From the NCBI RefSeq assembly GCF_036250675.1, contig NZ_CP109592.1, positions 5,208,001 through 5,272,000 of the forward strand: a DNA stretch of 64,000 nt, in the 5' to 3' direction. The notes under the pieces are model-generated. The model had not been told where the DNA came from. It searched no databases and saw nothing but the letters and a program-made list of their open reading frames with translations. Both the position numbers and the translations under genes were made by a program. This DNA is from Streptomyces sp. NBC_01689 (GTDB lineage: Bacteria; Actinomycetota; Actinomycetes; Streptomycetales; Streptomycetaceae). This document shows positions 33,404-42,591 of this stretch, piece after piece. The first letter of the stretch is position 1. The number at the start of each line of letters is the position of its first letter.

Positions 33404-33433
33404 GGCCCCGGATTCTGTACGGAATCCGGGGCC
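33404..33433 (+). terminator. purD terminator
   Basis: GGCCCCGGATTC / GAATCCGGGGCC, a perfect 12-bp stem with a 6-nt loop. The rest of the gap to 33680 has nothing recognisable. Confidence 0.75.
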
Positions 33434-33679
33434 TGATCATTGCCCACGGTCATCCACCTTTCCCCAAAGCCATTCCATCGAGTGAGCGATGCCCCAACCG
33501 CCTGACGGGGACCGGGGCCCCAACTAGGGTGCGGCGAAAGCATTCCGGCACTTGGCCCACCGGCATTGCGATGTCGGTGGCGGGTGCCACAGTGGGGGAG
33601 TGAGCAAAGCCAGGGCATTCGCCGACGCGGCCTGTCACACGGCCCCGTACGAGCGGACAGTAGGGGGTGACCTCCGGTC

Positions 33680-35581
33680 GTGACCGGTATGGGTGTGGAG
33701 GTGGGCGCGCAGGCCGCGCGCTCCCGGGCTCTCGCCGTGCTGCGGATCCGCAGCCGGGCGCTGGCCGTAGCCCTGCTGCCCGCGGCCGTCGCGGTCGTGC
33801 TGCTCGTCGGCGGCTCGACCGGTCACCTCACCGGCGGGGCCTGGCCCGTGACGCGCTGGGTCGTGACGGGCCTCGCCGGTCTCGTCCTCCTCGCCGCCGC
33901 GGGCGTCGCGCTCGTCGTCGCCCGCGCCCGGCCCGCCGTGAGCCCCACGGTCCCGATCGCGGAGACGTCCGCTCCCGACCTGTACCGCATGGTCCGGGAC
34001 CTGGCCGACCGCCTGGACGTCCCGCCCCCCTCGGCGATAGCGCTCACCCCGGACTGCGACAGCTGGCTGGAGGACCGCACCCACCCGGCGCACGGTCCGC
34101 CGCCGACCGGGGCCGGGGACGAGATAGCGGGCGTCCGGGGAGCCTCGGCGCAGGTCCACCGCACCCCCGCCGCCCCCGTCCTCGTCATCGGCTCGCCGTT
34201 CCTGTGGTGGATGCGCGTCGGTGAGCTGCGCGCGGTCCTCGCCCCGGTCGTCGCCGGTACGGGACCCTCCGCGCACCCCGACATAGCCGCGGCCCGCCGT
34301 TTCGTACGCGGACTCGACGCGGCCGTCGCCGTGGCCTCGGCGCCCGCCCACGGCCCCGTGGTCCGTACGGTGCTGGCCGGTGTCGGCTGGGTGACCCGCC
34401 TGCTGCTGCGCAGCTGCCGGGGCCACGCGGCCGAGATGGAGCGGGGAGTGGCGGCCGCCGCCGCCGAGCGCGCCCAGGCCGTGGACTACGGCCTGCGGAT
34501 CGTCGCCCAGGAACAGGTGGGCCTCGCCTACGCGGGCTGGGACCGGCTGCTGAACCGCGTCGCGCTGCCCGCCTGGCGGATGGGCCGCTGGCCGTCCCGG
34601 CTGGACGCGGGTGTCGTCGCGGCCCTCACCGAACTCTCCCGCCGCGACCGGCTGGCCGAGGGCTTCACCTCGCGCCTCGGTGAGCGTCCCGCCTGCGACC
34701 TGCTCGAAGAGCCCGGCACGGTGGACGAGGCGGCCTCGCTGCTCGCCGCCCGGCTCTTCCACGGCGGCCCCGCGGAGACCGGACCCGACTGGGCCCCGGT
34801 GGACTGGCAGGAGTACCCGGACGAGGTCGTCGACCGCACCTGGCGGGCCGACGCGGCCCGGCTGCACCGGGTGCTGGACGCGCTGGGTGTCCGCCACTCC
34901 TCGGACCCGGCGGTTCCCGACCGGGGCGGCCCGACGCTGGCCCGCGTACTGGACCACCTGACCGCACCGCCGACCGGAGCCGCGGCCGGCACGGGGACCG
35001 GCGCGGGGACCGGCGCGGACACGGCTGAGGACCCGGACACGGACACCGGCGTCGGCCCGCACCCCGCCGCCGGGACGGCCCCGGGGGCGGAGCCCGCTCC
35101 CTTCGTCGGCCGCCGCCGCGGAGCCTACGAACAGATGGGCATCGACGAGGAGGACGGCGACCTCGGCCTCGGCAGCGAACGGACGGCCGCGCTCGCGGCC
35201 GGGCTCAGCGCGGAGCTGGCCCGGGACGACGCGGCGGTGGCGGCCGCGGTACCGGGGGGCGGCGCGGAGCAGCCGGGACCGGACCTGGCGTTCTGGGAGG
35301 ACGGGATGCTCCCGCTCTTCCCGCTCCAGCCCCCGCGCACCGGACGCGAACTGCTGGCCGACCACGTCACCGCGATGGTCTGCTGCGCCGCGATGGACAC
35401 GGCGGGCGCGGCGCCGGGCCTCGACTGGCTCGACGGACCGTCCCTCCTGGTCGGCGGGGAGCGCGCCGCCGACCTGGGCCCTCGCGTCCTGACCCTGGTC
35501 GAGGACGGGGACCCGGCTCCTCTCCGGGACTGGCTCCGCCGCCTCGGCGTCCGGCCGGAGAAGCCGGTCCGGCTGGTCTGA
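33680..35581 (+). CDS. Membrane protein with degenerate M48-peptidase-like domain
   Basis: 633 aa. Two TM helices (about 27-45 and 58-82) are followed by a stretch that follows M48 (HtpX/Ste24) order: DLYRMVRDLADRLDVPPPSA, then VLVIGSPFLWWMRVGELRAV. Where active enzymes have LAHELGH, this has LAPVVAGTG, so the zinc motif is lost. The rest is a large cytoplasmic region with acidic, Gly/Thr-rich linkers (about 435-475) and no known domain. It lies between purD and the dimethylformamidase-like gene. The GTG at 33680 is taken, with GGGGGTG upstream; an ATG at 33689 is possible. Function unknown, likely non-proteolytic. Confidence 0.7.
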   Translation: MTGMGVEVGAQAARSRALAVLRIRSRALAVALLPAAVAVVLLVGGSTGHLTGGAWPVTRWVVTGLAGLVLLAAAGVALVVARARPAVSPTVPIAETSAPDLYRMVRDLADRLDVPPPSAIALTPDCDSWLEDRTHPAHGPPPTGAGDEIAGVRGASAQVHRTPAAPVLVIGSPFLWWMRVGELRAVLAPVVAGTGPSAHPDIAAARRFVRGLDAAVAVASAPAHGPVVRTVLAGVGWVTRLLLRSCRGHAAEMERGVAAAAAERAQAVDYGLRIVAQEQVGLAYAGWDRLLNRVALPAWRMGRWPSRLDAGVVAALTELSRRDRLAEGFTSRLGERPACDLLEEPGTVDEAASLLAARLFHGGPAETGPDWAPVDWQEYPDEVVDRTWRADAARLHRVLDALGVRHSSDPAVPDRGGPTLARVLDHLTAPPTGAAAGTGTGAGTGADTAEDPDTDTGVGPHPAAGTAPGAEPAPFVGRRRGAYEQMGIDEEDGDLGLGSERTAALAAGLSAELARDDAAVAAAVPGGGAEQPGPDLAFWEDGMLPLFPLQPPRTGRELLADHVTAMVCCAAMDTAGAAPGLDWLDGPSLLVGGERAADLGPRVLTLVEDGDPAPLRDWLRRLGVRPEKPVRLV

Positions 35582-35815
35582 GCACGGCGGCGACGCGCCG
35601 GTGCCGGGACGAGTGCCGGTTCCGGCGCCCGGTGGGTGGGACCCTCCCACTCATCCCGGTCCGGATCCCTCCGTTCCGTTCACGTCAATTCGCGACGAAC
35701 GGTGACGGAGTGCGTGCGTAATGTGATGTGCTGGGACCGATCGCGTGCGGGGCGACGGCCGGCGCGCAGGGCAGAGCAAGAGAACCGACGGGGGCACCGA
35801 GGGAGGGGAGCAGGC

Positions 35816-37324
35816 ATGGGATCGGAACAGATCCGCCGCTGGGAGTCGGGAGCTCTCGCGCACGCCGTGACGGACCCCTTCGGCCAGGGACCCGTGCCCT
35901 GGCTCCGCGGCGACGAGCAGTACTTCGACGACACCGGGCACGTCGTCCCCTGGTACATCGACCACGCGCCGGGCGCCACCCTCCTGCGCGACGCCACGAA
36001 GCCGGTGAAGGGCGCCATTCCCCAGCCCAGGATCGGGGGCCCCCGCTCCGCGGACGACGTGCACCGCCAGATCAAGGGCTTCGCCTCCAACGGCGCCGCC
36101 GCACCGGGCGAGTCGATCGATTTCCACGTCACCGTCGACCCGCCGCAGGAGTTCAGCGTCGACATCTACCGCATCGGGCACTACGGAGGCGACGGCGCCT
36201 GCAAGATCACCACCAGCCCCCGTCTCTCCGGGATCGTCCAGCCACCGCCGCTCACCGCCGACAGAACCGTCTCCTGCCATCACTGGTGGCTGTCCTGGCG
36301 CCTGCAGATCCCGACTTACTGGAGCATCGGCGCGTACGTGGCCGTCCTGACCACCGCCGACGGCTACCGCTCCCACGTCCCCTTCACGGTCCGCGACAAC
36401 CACCCCGCCGACCTGCTGCTCCTGCTCCCGGACATCACCTGGCAGGCGTACAACCTCTACCCGGAGGACGGCCGTACGGGCGCCAGCCTTTACCACGCGT
36501 GGGACGAGCACGGCCGGCTCCTCGGCGAGGCGGACGCGGCGACGACCGTTTCCTTCGACCGCCCCTACGCCGGCGCCGGCCTCCCCCTGCACGTCGGCCA
36601 CGCCTACGACTTCATCCGCTGGGCCGAGCGCTACGGCTACGACCTCGCCTACGCCGATGCCCGCGACCTGCACGCCGGGCGCGTCGACCCCTCCCGCTAC
36701 CGCGGACTGGTCTTCCCGGGTCACGACGAGTACTGGTCGCCGGCCATGCGGCGCACCGTGGAACTCGCCGGCGGAAACGGCACTTCACTGGTCTTCCTGT
36801 CCGCCAACACCATGTACTGGCAGGTGGAGTTGGGCCCCTCGCCGTCCGGGGTCGCGGACCGTCTGCTGACCTGCCGCAAGCGGCGGGGCCCCGGGAAGCC
36901 CGCGCTCTGGCGCGAGATCGACCGGCCCGAACAGCAGCTGATCGGCATCCAGTACGCGGGCCGGGTCCCCGACCCGCACCCGCTGGTCGTACGCAACGCC
37001 GACCACTGGCTGTGGGACGCCACCGGCGCGCACGAGGGCGACGAACTGGAGGGCATGGTCGCGGGCGAGGCCGACCGCTACTTCCCGCGCGCCCCGCTGC
37101 CGGAGCACCACGGCCGCATCCTCCTCGCCCACTCCCCGTACCGGGACAGCGAGGGCGCCGTCCGTCACCAGGAGACCTCCCTCTACCGGGCGCCCTCCGG
37201 CGCGCTGGTCTTCGCATCCGGGACGTTCGCCTGGTCGCCGGCCCTGGACCGGCCGGGCCACGTCGACACGCGGGTCCAGCGGGCCACGGCCAACCTCCTC
37301 GACCGCATCTGCAAACGGGACTGA
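35816..37324 (+). CDS. N,N-dimethylformamidase beta subunit-like protein
   Basis: 502 aa. It matches the large-subunit-like family seen in actinobacteria: VDIYRIGHYGGDGACKITTS, DITWQAYNLYPEDGRTGASL, YDLAYADARDLHAG, VFPGHDEYWSPAMRRTVELA, and SANTMYWQVEL. The fold combines an Ig-like N-terminal part and a Rossmann-like core. Real DMFase needs a small alpha subunit, which is not seen here, so the reaction is unknown. The ATG at 35816 follows GGGAGGGGAGCAGGC; no signal peptide. It lies between purD and purC without evident link to purines. Confidence 0.8.
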   Translation: MGSEQIRRWESGALAHAVTDPFGQGPVPWLRGDEQYFDDTGHVVPWYIDHAPGATLLRDATKPVKGAIPQPRIGGPRSADDVHRQIKGFASNGAAAPGESIDFHVTVDPPQEFSVDIYRIGHYGGDGACKITTSPRLSGIVQPPPLTADRTVSCHHWWLSWRLQIPTYWSIGAYVAVLTTADGYRSHVPFTVRDNHPADLLLLLPDITWQAYNLYPEDGRTGASLYHAWDEHGRLLGEADAATTVSFDRPYAGAGLPLHVGHAYDFIRWAERYGYDLAYADARDLHAGRVDPSRYRGLVFPGHDEYWSPAMRRTVELAGGNGTSLVFLSANTMYWQVELGPSPSGVADRLLTCRKRRGPGKPALWREIDRPEQQLIGIQYAGRVPDPHPLVVRNADHWLWDATGAHEGDELEGMVAGEADRYFPRAPLPEHHGRILLAHSPYRDSEGAVRHQETSLYRAPSGALVFASGTFAWSPALDRPGHVDTRVQRATANLLDRICKRD

Positions 37325-37458
37325 CCACACCCCGCGCCACGCACCCGCCGGGCGGAAGGCGCCGGACCTCCCCGGGCCCGTCCGGGCACCCCGTGGCCGG
37401 AACCGCTCTCCGCGTACGGGAGAATCGAGCCACTTGGACAGAAATACGGGGAGGAACC

Positions 37459-38358
37459 GTGTCCGGATTCGTCGAAAAGCCCGAGCCCCTCCAGGTCCCG
37501 GGTCTGGTGCATCTGCACACCGGCAAGGTGCGCGACCTGTACCGGAACGAGGCGGGCGACCTCGTGATGATCGCCAGTGACCGCCTGTCCGCCTACGACT
37601 GGGTGCTGCCCACCGAGATCCCCGACAAGGGCCGGGTCCTCACCCAGCTCTCCCTGTGGTGGTTCGACAAGCTCGCCGACCTGGTCCCCCATCACGTCCT
37701 GAGCACCGAACTCCCGCCCGGCGCCCCCGCCGAGTGGGCCGGCCGCACCCTGATCTGCAAGTCGCTGCGGATGGTCCCGGTCGAGTGCGTGGCCCGCGGC
37801 TACCTCACCGGCTCCGGGCTCCTGGAGTACGACGCCTCCCGGACGGTCTGCGGACTCGCCCTGCCCGAGGGTCTCGTCGACGGTTCGGAACTCCCCGCGC
37901 CGATCTTCACCCCCGCCACCAAGGCCGAGGTCGGCGAGCACGACGAGAACGTCTCGTACGAGGAGGTCGCCCGTCAGGTCGGCGCCGAGACCGCTGCCGA
38001 GCTGCGCAGGACGACCCTCGCGGTCTACGGCCGCGCCCGCGACATCGCCCGCGACCGCGGTATCGTCCTCGCCGACACCAAGTTCGAGTTCGGCTACGAG
38101 GACGGCACCCTCGTCCTCGCCGACGAGGTGCTCACCCCGGACTCGTCCCGTTTCTGGCCGGCCGACGCGTGGGAGCCGGGCCGTGCCCAGCCGTCCTTCG
38201 ACAAGCAGTTCGTCCGTGACTGGCTGACGTCCCCCGAGTCGGGCTGGGACCGCAGGAGCGAGCAGCCGCCGCCCGCGCTCCCGGCGGAGGTGGTGGAGGC
38301 GACCAGCGCCAAGTACATCGAGGCGTTCGAGCGGCTGACCGGCACCAGCTGGAGCTGA
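37459..38358 (+). CDS. purC: SAICAR synthetase
   Basis: 299 aa. Joins aspartate to CAIR. Hallmarks: HLHTGKVRDLYR, MIASDRLSAYDWVLPTEIPD, VECVARGYLTGSG, IVLADTKFEFGYEDG and DEVLTPDSSRFWPAD. The GTG at 37459 has GGGGAGGAACC upstream. It is a single-gene unit ended by a very strong hairpin, shared with the tRNA-Gly on the other strand. Confidence 0.97.
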   Translation: MSGFVEKPEPLQVPGLVHLHTGKVRDLYRNEAGDLVMIASDRLSAYDWVLPTEIPDKGRVLTQLSLWWFDKLADLVPHHVLSTELPPGAPAEWAGRTLICKSLRMVPVECVARGYLTGSGLLEYDASRTVCGLALPEGLVDGSELPAPIFTPATKAEVGEHDENVSYEEVARQVGAETAAELRRTTLAVYGRARDIARDRGIVLADTKFEFGYEDGTLVLADEVLTPDSSRFWPADAWEPGRAQPSFDKQFVRDWLTSPESGWDRRSEQPPPALPAEVVEATSAKYIEAFERLTGTSWS

Positions 38359-38376
38359 GGACGCCGGAGGGCACAC

Positions 38377-38411
38377 GCAGAAGCCCCCGGCCGGAGGCCG
38401 GGGGCTTCTGC
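38377..38411. terminator. Bidirectional terminator of purC and tRNA-Gly
   Basis: GCAGAAGCCCCCGGCC / GGCCGGGGGCTTCTGC, a perfect 16-bp stem with a 3-nt loop, between convergent purC and tRNA-Gly. Confidence 0.8.
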
Positions 38412-38416
38412 ACCGG

Positions 38417-38489
38417 AGCGGACGACCAGGTTCGAACTGGCGACCTCAACCTTGGCAAGGTTGCGCTCTACCAACTGAGCTACGTCCGC
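38417..38489 (-). tRNA. tRNA-Gly (anticodon GCC), copy 1
   Basis: 73 nt. Acceptor GCGGACG/CGTCCGC, anticodon loop TTGCCAA, T-loop GTTCGAACC. CCA is not encoded. Its first 50 nt are identical to the second copy at 42833-42905; the T-stem differs by paired changes. Confidence 0.95.
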
Positions 38490-38511
38490 GTGCGCTGTGG
38501 TGCGAGAGCAA

Positions 38512-39150
38512 CTATACCCAACCTCGCTGCCGTGCGAGACGCACTGCCGCGTGGCGGTTCTCCGCGCCGAGTTTGGAGACGGCGGACGACAGATAGTTCC
38601 GTACCGTTCCCTGCGACAGGGCGGCCCGCTCCGCGATCTCCGCGACGGGCGCCCCGTCGGCGGCGAACTCGAGGACCTCGGCCTCCCGCGCGGTCAGCGG
38701 GGAGTCCCCGGCGGAGATCGCGTCGGCGGCCAACTCCGGGTCCACGTAGCGGTTTCCCGCGTGCACGGTACGGATGATCTCGGCGAGCCGCTGGGCGCTG
38801 ACGGTCTTCGGGACGAAGCCGCGCACACCTGCCGCGAGGGCCCGTTTCAGATGACCGGGCCGTCCGTGACTCGTCACGATCAGCACCCGGCAGCCGGGGA
38901 GTTCGGCCCGGAGCGATGTGGCGACGCTCACACCGTCCGCCCCCGGCATCTGGAGATCGAGCACGGCGACGTCGGGCAGATGCGCCCGCGCCATCGCCAG
39001 CGCCTCGGGCCCGGTGGCCGCCTCGGCGACCACCACCAGGTCGTCCTCCAGCGCCAGCAGCGCGGCGAGCGCTCCCCGGATCAGGTGCTCGTCGTCCGCG
39101 AGCAGCAGACGGACGGGCGGTACGGGGGGCGGGGGCGGGAGGGGTGTCAT
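38512..39150 (-). CDS. NarL/LuxR-type response regulator
   Basis: 212 aa. Receiver domain about 12-130 (LLLADDEHLIRGALAALLAL, phospho-acceptor Asp65 in VAVLDLQMPG, Lys in FVPKTVSAQ). LuxR HTH at about 148-212 (LTAREAEVLEFAADGAPVAE, SQGTVRNYLSSAVSKLGAEN). The Pro-rich start MTPLPPPPPVPP is unusual. Its ATG overlaps the histidine kinase stop (ATGA). It is the last gene of the ABC transporter operon; the operator is probably the palindromes upstream of that operon. Confidence 0.93.
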   Translation of the reverse strand: MTPLPPPPPVPPVRLLLADDEHLIRGALAALLALEDDLVVVAEAATGPEALAMARAHLPDVAVLDLQMPGADGVSVATSLRAELPGCRVLIVTSHGRPGHLKRALAAGVRGFVPKTVSAQRLAEIIRTVHAGNRYVDPELAADAISAGDSPLTAREAEVLEFAADGAPVAEIAERAALSQGTVRNYLSSAVSKLGAENRHAAVRLARQRGWV

Positions 39151-40679
39151 GATCCGACCTCGTTCACTCGACGCGACAGGGGCGCCTCGGACGGACCCGG
39201 CATCGGCCCGGACGGCTCGGACGGCTCGGAGGGGCCCGGTTCCGGCGGACGCGGGCCGGACAGCTCCGGTCCCGGCGGATTCCGGTCGGGGAGATGCGCT
39301 TCCGGTCCCGGCCGGTCCGGCATCGGGACCTCGACGGTCAGACGGAACGTGCCGCCGTCGGCCGGCCCGGCCCGCAGGGTCCCGTCCAGCGCGGTCAGCC
39401 GTTCCCGCAGGCCCACGAGCCCGGAACCGCCAACCGTTCCCGTGCCGCGACCCGTTCCCGTGCGGCCACCGGTTCCCGTGCCGCCACCCGGCCGCGGGCC
39501 GTCACCCGTTCCCGAGGCCCCCTCCGGCCGGGAGCCCCCGCCGCGCCCGGCGTCCTCCCCGCCCGGCCGGGCGTCCGCCTCCGCGCGGGGGGCCGCGGCG
39601 GCCGCGTCCGGCACTCCGTCGTTCTCCACGGTGAGGACGACCGTCCCCTCCGTCACCCGAAGCGAGACCCCGCACCGCCGCGCGTCCCCGTGCCGCAGCA
39701 CGTTCGTGGTCGCCTCCCGTACGACCCAGGCGAGCGCCGACTGCACCTGCGCGGGCAGTCCCGCCGTGGAGCCGGTCACCTCGCAGGTGATGCCCGCGGC
39801 CTTCAGCACGCCCTGGGCGCCCGCGAGTTCGACGGCGAGATCGGCCTCGCGGTAGCCGCGTACGACCTCCCGCACCTCGCGCTGCGACTCCCGGGCCAGC
39901 CGCTGCACCTCGGTCATCTGGTCCACGGCCTCCGGCCGGCCGCGCCGGGCCAGCTGGACGGCGAGTTCGCTCTTCAGCGCGATCACCGCGAGGTTGCGGC
40001 CCATCACGTCGTGCAGATCGCGACCGAAACGCAGCCGTTCCTCGGCGACCGCGAGGCGGGCCCGGGTCTCGCGGGCCGCGTCGAGCGCGTACACGGCGTC
40101 GAGCAGCCAGACGGAGAAGGCGGCGGTGAAGGTGAGGAACCCGGCGGCGAGCAGGACCGTGGCGGCGGTGATCAGCGCGGCCGGCCCGGGGAAACCGAGC
40201 GGGAACGACGCCGCGCCCGCGCCCACCGTCGCCCCGAACACCACATGCGTCATCCGGCGCCGGTCCCGGGTGCCGAGGGCGAGGGTGCCGGTGCCGAAGG
40301 CGATGACGCCGACGAACATCGAGGCGCCCAGCCGTACCTCGGCGTCGGTCGCCGGACGCCAGTCCGTGCCCGAGAGGGTGAGCGCCACCACGGCCACCAG
40401 GGCGGTGGCCGCCGCCAGCGCGATCAGCATCCGCCGGGGACGCTCCCGGGTGCCGCGCGCCCAGTCCAGCGCCCTCGACGCGGTCGCGGCGCAGAGCACG
40501 GAGTGCGCGCACACCAGCGGGAACAGGAACCACGGCAGCGTGCCGGACACGTTCGAGAACAGGGGCAGTCCGATCGAGACGACCTCGATCAGGGCGAAGA
40601 AGTGGAACGACCACCGTGTGTACGTCTCGACCTTCGCCGGCGTGCTCTTGCCCCGCCACCAGCCTCCCGGCCCGCTCAT
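39147..40679 (-). CDS. DesK/LiaS-type sensor histidine kinase
   Basis: 510 aa. About six TM helices (30-200) form the input. HisKA_3 motif ERLRFGRDLHDVMGRNL with His223. The ATPase domain starts WVVREATTNVLRHGDARRCG and VVLTVENDG, is interrupted by a Gly/Thr/Arg low-complexity insert of about 55 residues, then resumes with GLVGLRERLTALDGTLRAGP. The C-terminal 60 residues are Pro/Glu/Ser-rich. The ATG at 40679 has GGAGG upstream; a longer frame overlaps the permease gene. With the ABC transporter it probably senses membrane state or a peptide antibiotic. Confidence 0.92.
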   Translation of the reverse strand: MSGPGGWWRGKSTPAKVETYTRWSFHFFALIEVVSIGLPLFSNVSGTLPWFLFPLVCAHSVLCAATASRALDWARGTRERPRRMLIALAAATALVAVVALTLSGTDWRPATDAEVRLGASMFVGVIAFGTGTLALGTRDRRRMTHVVFGATVGAGAASFPLGFPGPAALITAATVLLAAGFLTFTAAFSVWLLDAVYALDAARETRARLAVAEERLRFGRDLHDVMGRNLAVIALKSELAVQLARRGRPEAVDQMTEVQRLARESQREVREVVRGYREADLAVELAGAQGVLKAAGITCEVTGSTAGLPAQVQSALAWVVREATTNVLRHGDARRCGVSLRVTEGTVVLTVENDGVPDAAAAAPRAEADARPGGEDAGRGGGSRPEGASGTGDGPRPGGGTGTGGRTGTGRGTGTVGGSGLVGLRERLTALDGTLRAGPADGGTFRLTVEVPMPDRPGPEAHLPDRNPPGPELSGPRPPEPGPSEPSEPSGPMPGPSEAPLSRRVNEVGS

Positions 40680-40701
40680 GCCGACCTCCGAAGGTCCGTG
40701 G

Positions 40702-41502
40702 TCACCGCCGCGGCTCCCAGCGGAACCACCGCCGTACAGCAAACACGGCGAACACGATCCAGGCCACCGCCGTGCCGATCGCGCCCAGGGCGTCGTGCGC
40801 GGACAGGCCGCCGGTCCAGCCGCCGCGGACCAGGGTGATCACCGGGGTGAGGGGCAGCAGTTCACAGGCCGAGGCCAGCGCGCCGGGCATCATCTGGAGG
40901 GGGACGAACGTGCCCGAACCGAGCAGGGACAGCAGCGTCAGGGGCATGGCGGCCACCTGCGCGCCCTCGACACTCCGGCTGAGGCTCGCGGTGACGGCCG
41001 CGAGCGGAGGCCACATCGCCAGGCCCAGGAGCAGTCCGAGGACGGCGAGATGGGGGGCTTCGGGCGCCCCGACGTGCAGCACGGCGGCGCACGCGACGGT
41101 CAGGGCCAGGCACTGTAGGAGACCGATCGCGAGCGAAGGCAGGGCCGCGCCCGCGAGGATCTCCGCGTCCCGCGGTTCGCCGGTGCGCAGTCGTTTGAGG
41201 ACGAGTTCCTCGCGGCGGGCCGCGTACACGCTGACCAGTGAGCCGTAGACGGCGAAGAGGAGGGAGAAGCCGACGGAGGACGGCAGGACGACCGAGCCGA
41301 CCGAGAGGCCGGTGCCCTTCAGATCCATCTGGCCGACGGTCGAGCGCAGGCTGAACGGCAGGGCCACCGGCACGAACACGGCGGCGGCGAGCGTCGCCCT
41401 GGTACGGCTCAGCAGGGTCAGCTCGGCGCGCGCCAGCGCTGCCATCCGCCCGGCCGCCGTGGTGGTCCCCGCACGGGGAGCGGTCGCGGTCGCCGCGCTC
41501 AT
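40702..41502 (-). CDS. ABC-2 type transporter permease
   Basis: 266 aa, six TM helices. It has the ABC-2 order, with an N-terminal cytoplasmic arm (LARAELTLLSRTRATLAAAV), the large-loop segment YAARREELVLKRLRTGEPRD that touches the ATPase, and VAAMPLTLLSLLGSGTFVPL near the end, typical of NatB/DrrB-like exporters. Its start overlaps the stop of the ATPase gene (ATGA). Probably an exporter for a drug or lipid; substrate unknown. Confidence 0.9.
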   Translation of the reverse strand: MSAATATAPRAGTTTAAGRMAALARAELTLLSRTRATLAAAVFVPVALPFSLRSTVGQMDLKGTGLSVGSVVLPSSVGFSLLFAVYGSLVSVYAARREELVLKRLRTGEPRDAEILAGAALPSLAIGLLQCLALTVACAAVLHVGAPEAPHLAVLGLLLGLAMWPPLAAVTASLSRSVEGAQVAAMPLTLLSLLGSGTFVPLQMMPGALASACELLPLTPVITLVRGGWTGGLSAHDALGAIGTAVAWIVFAVFAVRRWFRWEPRR

Positions 41503-42521
41503 GCCGCGACCCCCGTCTCCGCCGTCGCCCCGGCCCCACGGTCGCCGGACCCGGACCCGGACCCGGACCCGTTCGCGGATCCGGAGCCCGCGCCGGCCGC
41601 GTCCCGCGCGATGCGCAGGAACGCCTCCTCCAGGGAGGCCTGGCGTACGTCGAGCCCCCGCAGGTCGACCTGTTCACCGCGGGCCCACACCAGCAGCTCC
41701 GTCGCGGTCCGCTGGAGTTCGTCGGTGCGCAGCCTGACGGTCCGGCCGGCCGTCTCGTGGCCGGTCACGCCGAGCGTGCCGAGCGGCGGCAGGTCGCCGA
41801 GGAAGTAGCCGGCGGGCAGTTCGAAGGAGATCCGGGACGGCTGGGACGCGGTCACCTCGGCGGGGGTGCCGGCGGCCGCGATGCGCCCCTCGTGCAGCAC
41901 CGCGAGCCGGTCGGCGAGCTGTTCCGCCTCCTCCAGGTAGTGCGTGGTCAGCAGCACGGTGGTGCCGGTGTCGCGCAGCTCCCGTACCAACTCCCAGGTC
42001 TCCCGGCGCCCTTCGGCGTCCAGCCCGGTCGTCGGTTCGTCGAGGAAGAGGACCTCGGGGCGGCCGAGGAGGGCGAGCGCCAGGTCCAGGCGGCGCTTCT
42101 CGCCCCCGGACAGCTGCTTCACCCGTACCCGGGACCGCCGGGTGAGCCCCACCAGGTCAAGTGCCTCGTCCGCGGGCCGTGCCCCGCTCGTGCAGCCCGC
42201 CCACATCCGTACGGTCTCGGCGACCGTCAGTTCGGAGGGGAAGCCGCCCTCCTGCAGCATCACGCCGATCCGGGGGCGGACGGCGGCACGCTCCTCGTAC
42301 GGGTCGTGCCCGAGGACCCGGACCCGTCCGCCGGCCGGTGGGGCGAGGCCCTCCAGCAGCTCGACCGTGGAGGTCTTGCCCGCCCCGTTCGTCCCCAGCA
42401 GTGCGAAGAGTTCACCACGGCCCACGGAGAAGGTGATTCCGCGCACGGCCTCGAATTCTCCCCCGTACACGCGCCGCAGATCGGTGACCTCGATCACCTC
42501 GTCGTGCTCGTTCGTGTTCAT
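41499..42521 (-). CDS. ABC transporter ATP-binding protein
   Basis: 340 aa. Walker A LLGTNGAGKTSTVELLEG, ABC signature QLSGGEKRRLDLALALL, Walker B EVLFLDEPTTGLDAEGRRE, H-loop LTTHYLEEAEQLADRLAVL. The C-terminal part (about 235-310) is a DUF4162-like drug-exporter extension, then a Gly/Ser/Asp tail. It is the first gene of a four-gene operon (ATPase, permease, kinase, regulator), with all junctions overlapping or within 25 bp. Confidence 0.95.
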   Translation of the reverse strand: MNTNEHDEVIEVTDLRRVYGGEFEAVRGITFSVGRGELFALLGTNGAGKTSTVELLEGLAPPAGGRVRVLGHDPYEERAAVRPRIGVMLQEGGFPSELTVAETVRMWAGCTSGARPADEALDLVGLTRRSRVRVKQLSGGEKRRLDLALALLGRPEVLFLDEPTTGLDAEGRRETWELVRELRDTGTTVLLTTHYLEEAEQLADRLAVLHEGRIAAAGTPAEVTASQPSRISFELPAGYFLGDLPPLGTLGVTGHETAGRTVRLRTDELQRTATELLVWARGEQVDLRGLDVRQASLEEAFLRIARDAAGAGSGSANGSGSGSGSGDRGAGATAETGVAA

Positions 42522-42563
42522 GGAATCAGCGTCCCCGTGGACCCGGCGCGTCAGCAGTGCGCG

Positions 42564-42591
42564 GTGTCATCACTCCGCATGACACATGTCA
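42564..42591 (-). promoter_or_regulatory. Palindromic operator upstream of the ABC/two-component operon
   Basis: GTGTCAT (42564-42570) and ATGACAC (42579-42585) form a perfect 7-bp inverted repeat with an 8-nt spacer. TGACA-CA-TGTCA (42580-42591) is a second, overlapping inverted repeat. They lie 43-70 bp before the ATPase start, where a NarL-family regulator dimer would bind. Confidence 0.6.
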
